From contig NC_087062.1 in the NCBI RefSeq assembly GCF_963678635.1, forward strand, positions 56,187,970 through 56,251,969: a DNA stretch of 64,000 nt, written 5' to 3'. The position numbers were made by a program, and so were the translations under genes. Source of the stretch: Symsagittifera roscoffensis. Its lineage: Eukaryota; Xenacoelomorpha; Acoela; Convolutidae. This document shows, piece by piece, positions 58,301 through 64,000 of this stretch. The notes beneath the pieces are model-generated. The model was not told the DNA's origin, did not search any database, and worked only from the letters and a program-made list of their open reading frames with translations. Numbering within the stretch: the stretch's first letter is position 1; every line of letters begins with the position of its first letter.

Positions 58301-59850
58301 TACATGAAAAGGATAAATATACAAGAATGAAAAACACATCACTTACACTCTTTCAAAGACTAAATATTCAACCTCCATTTTTCTCCAAATTTTATCTTAT
58401 ACATAACCAAGAACTAAAACACCTGAAACCACTAGTAGAATGTGTATATAACTTCTCAATAAGTCAAGTCCACCAATACAATATGAAACAAAACAAGCAA
58501 CGACTATACATGTCAGACCTCGAATTCAAGCCATTTCATAAGTTTTTTTCGATTAACGATCTCGTCGATTGAACACACAAAAAATAAAAAATTCAGATAT
58601 GATTTCTGTACAAGTATAGAAAAATTTTCCATATAAAATCAGATACCCCAGGACTTTTATGTTATTGTGAAACAAAAGCAACAATTTCTCCAACAAAAGA
58701 AGTAGCATATTGAATAAATAATATCTTGAAATTATTAGATATATGCCAATCAACAATTCTTAATGAAGAATTATCAATTATTAGTATAATAGGTGATCGA
58801 AAACAAAACCCAGACGGACTCCTTTTAAAAACATTTTATTTTAAACCAACATTTCAGATATCGAAATATACCACTAAACAACAACAGAAATTTCTTACAA
58901 TGTTCAGCTTTCAACACTCTCAAATTACACAAAAAGAATTTGAACAATTAGCTGAATTACTACTTAAATGCCCGATGGTTTACGCTTCAACTAAGTTCAA
59001 TGTTCGAAAAGTAAACTCAACACTAAATATACCTCTAAAACTTGACTCAATTTTCAAAAAACAATGAGCAAATAAAATTCCAATCCAATTCCAAGATAAA
59101 GTCAATCGCTTACTAGACGTATTAGAACAATGCGAAATCATTTCTCCGGTAAAGAATGAAAAACAACCACAAGGTAACACATTCATAAATCCCGTTTTTA
59201 TTCTAGCTAAATGAGAATCTTTCAAAACCGTTCTAGACGCCAGACACTTCAATTCCCTCATTGATGAATCTAAATGTAATTGACCCATAGAACCAATTCA
59301 AGTACTTCTCACAAAAACAAACTGAATTTTTTTTTAACAACAGATGGAGTGAAAAGCGCATACAATCAAATGTCACTAGATGAACAATCACGACGCTTAA
59401 CACAATTCGTTATTGGAAATCAACAATACTATTTTAATAGACTTTTCTATGGAATTCCATAGGACCAGCAGCCTTTTCAGCATTTATGAGTAAATTTTTT
59501 GACCACTCGTTATCAGTAAAAATGTCATAACCTATTTTGACGATGTTTTCATGCAATCACAAACAAAACACGAATTATTTAAAGTATTGGATAAAAACCA
59601 CCGAAAACTACTTAAAAAAAACATGAAAGCAGCCCTAGACAATTCACATTTTTTCTTCACTCGTGTAAAATTCCTTGGACATATTATTGAAGGAAATACA
59701 ATCACTCCATTAAAATTTCGCATAGAAACAATCCTAAAACTTCCATTAAAAAAAAAGAAATTCCAAGAGTTTTTCGGAATGCTAAATTTTTTAAGTAATT
59801 ACGTCTATAAAATGCAATTATATTTAAGACCATATTTTAATATTCGCAGA
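58301..59850 (+). pseudogene. Ty3-type reverse transcriptase remnant, copy 1
   Basis: N-terminal extension frames (58327-58572, 58726-59067) lead to VLEQCEIISPVKNEKQPQGN, NPVFILAK-stop, TVLDARHFNSLIDESKCN-stop-PIEPIQ. The palm reads TTDGVKSAYNQMSLDEQSRR, RLFYGIP, a one-base frameshift, GPAAFSAFMSKFFDH and TYFDDVFMQSQTK (FDD at about 59535). Then come KFLGHIIEGNT-type residues and FFGMLNFLSNYV. TGA codons at 59065, 59212 and 59281 recur in copy 2. The last sits where Trp is usual (WP.EP). Catalytic Asp residues remain but the frame is broken. Confidence 0.8.
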
Positions 59851-60245
59851 CAACAAAATAATTTTGAATGGACAACAGAACATCCAAAAGATTTGAAGAA
59901 ACAAAAACACTCTTCACTGAACAAATATCAAATAATATTCCAGATCCAGACCAACCATTTTATGCTATGTGCAACGCCACCAATTTCCGCATCGGCTCAG
60001 CATTATTACAATCACACAGTGGAAAAAACAAAATGAGTTTTGTTTCAGCAAACTCAAGACTATTTACACAAGCTGAACTTAGACTCTCTTCCTTTATGAG
60101 AGAATGCACAGCTAAAAATATATTCTCACAGAATATGAATTTTTAATACTTGGATCAAAACATCCAACAGTTCTATTTAAAGATCATAAACCTATAATTA
60201 TTCCATTTACACAAAAATCTATATCAATCTATAAATTTATTGATT
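59851..60245 (+). pseudogene. RNase H remnant, following RT copy 1
   Basis: FEWTTEHP continues directly from RT, so this is the natural order. The first catalytic Asp is Asn (AAC, 59973-59975, CNATNF instead of CDASNF). LFTQAELRLSSFMRECTA and FKDHKP are present. ORF 59868-60146 covers it. Confidence 0.7.
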
Positions 60246-60466
60246 TCAATTAATTCTAATAAAATTCCCACACTTACATACAGTTTGTACCGCTGGAAAG
60301 TATCTTCCATTGCACTCAGTAGAAACACACCACCTAAATTACTAACAAGAATAACAAAAGTAGAAATACCACAAAATATTAAGTTTTTTCTTGCAAAAGA
60401 CGAAACAACATCACGATTGGATTGCAAATGTGCCGTAAAAACTGACATTGATAATGCACAGACAAG
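60246..60466 (+). pseudogene. Integrase linker head, truncated
   Basis: LSRNTPPKLLTRITKVEIPQ to LDCKCAVKTDIDNAQ, then cut at 60466 ('gcacagacaagctcc') where leader copy 2 begins. The single Lys in VKTDID and Cys in KCAV separate it from the array heads (YAVQTDID). Confidence 0.65.
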
Positions 60467-60786
60467 CTCCAAACATATATGAAACTATAACTTAAAGACC
60501 TGCAGGTCGAAAATAAGCAACAAGCTCATATATGACAACCGAAATAAACAAAATCTGGATATTACATTCGTCCCCTCTATCACCTAGTACAAAGATCAAC
60601 AGTTTTGTCCCAACTCACACTCTAAATTTCTCTCAAGGAGAAGTATTAAATTAGCCTAAAGTAAAAATTGGACGTGATAATTTAGCCCAAAGTACAAATA
60701 ACTCCTGAATACCCCCGATCATCCAATAAATAAAAACAAAATTCGAAAGCTAATTCTTAGACCCTCAGTCTTGCCCCCACCAAAAA
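60467..60786 (+). other. Leader or gag-pol linker, copy 2
   Basis: Direct repeat of about 57638-57960, offset about 2826. It marks the left end of a tandem duplication of the protease-RT-RNase H block. Broken coding (VPTHTLNFSQGEVLN) as in copy 1. Confidence 0.6.
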
Positions 60787-61130
60787 TTGCCTAGACCCAA
60801 CCCACTTGACAAAAACAAAGTAGACTCAGGAGCAGAATCGAATATTATAAACATTCCCACATGGAATGAAATACAAACTTTACATCCAAAATTTTTACCG
60901 TCAAAGACCTCAACCAAATTAGCTACGGCACAAGGAACCTGTTTAACAAATTTCGGAAAAATTCAATTACTACTTGTTCCCACTCGAAAAATGGAACAAA
61001 TTGAACTTTTAAATAAACCTTTCAAACAAACATTCCATATCACAGATATAAAACACAAAATCGTTAGAATACCATTTTTTTATTAATTATGTTCCCACTA
61101 TTAATATCCTAAATAGCAAAATACGTATAA
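60787..61130 (+). pseudogene. Aspartic protease remnant, best copy
   Basis: ORF 60787-61086 reads KVDSGAESNIINIPTWNEIQ, TLHPKFLPSKTSTKLATAQG, TCLTNFGKIQLLLVP, then FKQTFHITDI and IVRIPFFY. DSGA is the catalytic strand, and GKIQLLLVP with FHITDI fits the following beta strands. The open length of 99 codons suits one retropepsin monomer, but the later G-hydrophobic-D/N flap end is not clear. It stands just upstream of RT remnant copy 2. Confidence 0.65.
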
Positions 61131-62500
61131 AGGATAAATATACAATAATGAAAAACACATCACTTACACTCTTTCAAAGACAAAATAATCAACCTCCGTT
61201 TTTCCCCAAATTTTACCTTATACATAACCAAGAAGGAAAACACCTGAAACCACTAGCAGGATATGTATACAACTTCTCAATAAATCAAGTCCACCAATAC
61301 AATATGAAACAAAACAAACAACGACTATACATGTTGGACCTCGAATTCAAGCCATTTCATAAGTTTTTTTCTATTAACAATCTCGTCGATTGAACACACA
61401 AAAAATAAAAACTCAGTTATGATTTCTGTACAAGTATAGAAAAATGCTCCATATAAAATCACATACCTCAGGACTTTTATGTTATTGCGAAAAAAAAGCA
61501 ACAATTTCTCCAACAAAAGAAATAGCATATAGAGTAAATAATATATTGAAATTATTAGATATAAGCCAATCAACAATTCTTAATGAAGAATTATCAATTA
61601 TTAGTATAATAAGTGATCGAAAACAAAACCCAGACTCATTTTAATAACATTTTATTTTAAACCAACAGTTCAAATATCGAAATATACCACTAAACAACAA
61701 CAGAAATTTCTTACAATGTTCAACTTTCAACACTCTCAAATTACATAAAAAAAATTTGAACAATTAGCTGAATTACTACTTAAATACCCAATGGTTTACG
61801 CAATTTTCAAAAAACAATGAGCGTAAAATTCCAATCCAATTCCAAGATAAAGTCAATCGATTACTAGACATATTAGAAGAATGCGAAATCATTTCTCCAG
61901 TAAAGAATGAAGAACAACCACAAGGTAACACATTCATAAATCCCGTGTTTATTCTAGCTAAATGAGAATCTTTAAAAACCGTTCTACACGCTAGATACTT
62001 CAATTCCTTCATTGATGAGTCTAAATGTAATTGACCCATAGAACCAATTCAAGTACTTCTCACAAAAACAATTTGAAATTTTTTTTACAACAGATAGAGT
62101 GAAAAGCGCATACAATCAAATGTCACTAGATGAACCACCACGACGCTTAACATCATTCGTTATTGGAAATCAACAATACGATTTTAAAAGACTTTTCAAT
62201 GGAATTCCATAGGACCAGCAGCCTTTTCAGCATTTACGAGTAAAATTTTTCGACCACTCATTCTCAGTAAAATTGTCATAACCTATTTAACGAATTGTTT
62301 AAACTATTGGATAAAAACCACCGAATACTACTTAAAAAAACATGAAAGCAGCCCTAGACAATTCACTTTTTTTCCTCAATCGTGTAAAATTCTTTGGATA
62401 TTTTATTGAAGGAAATACAATCACTCCATTAAAATTTCGCATAGAAGCAATCCTAAAACTTCCATTAAAAAAAAGAAAGTCCAAGAATTTTTCGGAATGC
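61131..62500 (+). pseudogene. Ty3-type reverse transcriptase remnant, copy 2
   Basis: Same order as copy 1, offset about 2821 at the left. TGA codons at 61818, 61963 and 62032 and the frameshift before GPAAF (about 62210) match copy 1. It has also lost a stretch around 61800 and about 36 bp at 62290, which removes the FDD catalytic loop ('acctatttaacgaattg'). The TTDG motif is TTDR here. Confidence 0.8.
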
Positions 62501-62845
62501 TAAATTTTTTAAGTAATTACGTCTATAAAATGCAATTATATTTAAGTCCATATTTTAATATTCTCAGACAACAACATAATTTTGAATGGACAACAGATCA
62601 TCCAAAAAAATTTGAAGAAACAAAAACACTCTTCACTGAACAAATATCAAATACTATTCCAGATCCAGACCAACCATTTTATGCTATGTGCGACGCCTCC
62701 AATTTCGGCATCGGCTCAGCATTATTACAATCCCACAATGGAAAAAATAAAATGAATTTTATTTCAGCAAACTCAAGACTATTTACACAAGCTGAACTTA
62801 GACTCTCTTCCTTTATGAGAGAATGCACAGCTAAAAAAATGCCAT
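62501..62845 (+). pseudogene. RNase H remnant, following RT copy 2
   Basis: ORF 62497-62883: NFLSNYVYKMQLYLSPYFNI, FEWTTDHPKKFEETKTLF, YAMCDASNFGIGSALLQSHN (Asp at 62692-62694) and SSFMRECTA. It is the copy closest to the family pattern (CDASNFGIG). It is cut after the Glu motif and joined to integrase. Confidence 0.7.
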
Positions 62846-63530
62846 TTCATCACATAAATCATCACATTATGCCATCTATATAACATTAAACACAAACCAC
62901 GAACGTCTCATAACCCATGGACTAATGGTTCAGTAAAAGGAATGAACCGTTCCTTACAAGAGTACCTCAGATGTATCATAAATAAAATGAACAAAATACA
63001 CTGAATTGTCAACAGATGTAAATTTATTCCGTTTAGCTTATAATTCATAGATAACAACAATCCTAGGACTATCACCTTATGATACGGTTTTCAATCAAAA
63101 GCCACAAAAACCAATGAAGTTCGCAGCCAACTCTTCAAAAATACACAAGGTTAATGCCAACCTACAAAAGAATCAATTTGTTTTATTTACCATTACACAC
63201 GCACGATGAAGATCACTTTGATCGCCCACAAATCTTGAAATTAGCTTCCGGCACACATACCGAATCGATTTTAAATAGAAATAAAAAACACAATGAAGGT
63301 TATCAGAAAATAGCCAAAAAAACTTTTACTAAGACAGAATGTTCAATCACATATAAATTCACGATTCACACCAGCTACAAACCTAAAAATTGGAACATTT
63401 GTCCCAATAGTTCAACACAGAAACATTCTTTTACCATATTACACAAAAAAACATGCTCTTCGCGAACTAATGCAGTTATACTCCTTTACAGGACTCAAAG
63501 CTGTCCTCGACCCGACTGAAAATTAAAAAG
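62846..63530 (+). pseudogene. Integrase remnant lacking first half
   Basis: Begins after the DNGTEF region with CHLYNIKHKPRTS, then WTNGSVKGMNRSLQEYLRCI (Lys AAA at 62936-62938), the shared frameshift, and the C-terminal part. ORF 63154-63519 (121 codons) covers the C-terminus in a shifted frame. The zinc-binding region and both catalytic Asp are deleted. Confidence 0.7.
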
Positions 63531-63767
63531 ACCCGACTACAATCTCAAGAAATAAGCAAAAAACAAATACCTCAAAAACAAAGAAAAAATCAAAAATCAG
63601 AAGAAAAAATTTTTATCACAAGAAACAAAAAAATCTCAACAACGAAAATCATCACGACTCAGAAATCAACCACGAAAAGATTACAAAACTTTCATTCCAC
63701 AATCTAGAAATTTAAAGAAAGTTGAAGTTTAAAAACCCCTTTCTAATTAATTAATCATGATTAACTA
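63531..63767 (+). pseudogene. Pol 3' end, copy 2
   Basis: Basic tail, then 'tcaaccacgaaaagattacaaaactttc' and 'aaaacccctttctaattaatta', matching 57251-57492. Similarity stops at 'catgattaact'; beyond it the two sites differ, so this is the right limit of the element cluster. Confidence 0.6.
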
Positions 63768-64000
63768 ATGCTTAAATATGGGATGAACATCCAGATTTTA
63801 CTATAAATTATTTCGACGCTTCGGATGCAATTGCCCGCCGTGGTTATAGGTTTTGAGCGAAACTCGGATCTACTTAACAATCTCCCCCCTTGTTGTATTT
63901 ACTAACGAATCTCCACCCCTGTAAATGAAAACACTAAATTTGCACTACAGCATTGTATGTAAATTTGATTTTTGCTGCTTTCTGATTGGTCGGAAGTTCG
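63768..64000. other. No gene seen
   Basis: Sequence outside the array, less A-rich, with a C run ('ctcccccctt') near 63883. No match to any repeat in the window was noticed, and no coding motif. Confidence 0.45.

Larger units (their letters stand above)
20399..63767 (+). mobile_element. Ty3/gypsy-type gag-pol derived cluster
   Basis: Pieces of one element family fill this interval in the same orientation: gag, protease, RT, RNase H, integrase and a basic C-terminal tail. The order protease-RT-RNase H-integrase, seen where most complete (57996-60466 plus integrase copies), is that of Ty3/gypsy pol. No complete element is present and I could not identify LTRs. Each domain carries stops or frameshifts, many of them shared between copies. 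Confidence 0.8.

Noticed and set aside
59065-62034. Alternative genetic code with TGA read as Trp, because TGA falls where WP.EP is expected in RT
   Set aside because: Other stops at non-Trp sites, TAG and TAA stops and several frameshifts occur in the same copies, so pseudogene decay explains them better.
20399-63767. A complete autonomous Ty3/gypsy element with paired LTRs
   Set aside because: I could not find direct terminal repeats around any gag-pol set. The repeated ends at 57251-57492 and 63531-63767 are internal pol 3' ends, not LTR pairs.
63768-64000. A tRNA gene or promoter in the non-repetitive right end
   Set aside because: I looked for a cloverleaf with A and B box-like motifs and found none; no TATA-like element with a downstream ORF is visible in the remaining 230 bases.

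Overview
The window is AT-rich eukaryotic DNA made almost entirely of decayed LTR retrotransposons and tandem repeats derived from them. I see no bacterial operons, no convincing host gene, no tRNA or rRNA gene and no CRISPR array. Two retroelement superfamilies can be recognised from protein motifs: one BEL/Pao element and a large cluster of Ty3/gypsy-type gag-pol pieces. The mix of BEL/Pao and Ty3 pol, low GC and heavy tandem amplification fits an invertebrate genome. A nematode is my best guess, but the sequence does not prove it. All recognisable coding sequence reads on the + strand.

Left part (1-12747). A short degenerate repeat (1-490), a motif-rich stretch (500-850) and a possible reverse transcriptase scrap (880-1035) come first. 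A head-to-tail satellite-like array follows (about 2048-12747). Its units are about 1.05 kb, or about 1.57 kb when they carry an extra module of about 510 bp. Each basic unit contains a fragment recognisable as BEL/Pao RNase H, related to the copy at 17231-17385.

Middle part (12747-19335). Two copies of a leader-like segment with a 22-bp minisatellite flank a short LTR. After the LTR and a probable primer-binding site comes a decayed BEL/Pao element: gag, RT, RNase H, integrase and C-terminal domain, then a matching 3' LTR at 19182-19335. Several catalytic residues are lost. From 19336 to 23365 the DNA holds a few unrecognised small ORFs, one isolated gag fragment and a striking set of inverted and re-inverted motifs at 21983-22091.

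Right part (23366-63767). This is a Ty3/gypsy-derived array. Integrase-containing monomers of about 1.87 or 1.99 kb repeat head to tail, with gag, a protease stub and RNase H blocks inserted between runs of monomers. The whole block of about 16.5 kb is duplicated in tandem (23366-39889 and 39890-about 56466). Protease-RT sequence appears only at the right end, as two tandem copies (57493-60466 and 60467-62845). All eleven integrase cores carry Lys where the catalytic Glu should be, and all four gag zinc knuckles lack their last Cys. Other stops and frameshifts are also shared. The simplest reading is that a dead element was amplified as DNA (unequal exchange or replication-based), not by fresh retrotransposition. 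The alternative, expansion by misassembly of a repetitive region, cannot be excluded from sequence alone.
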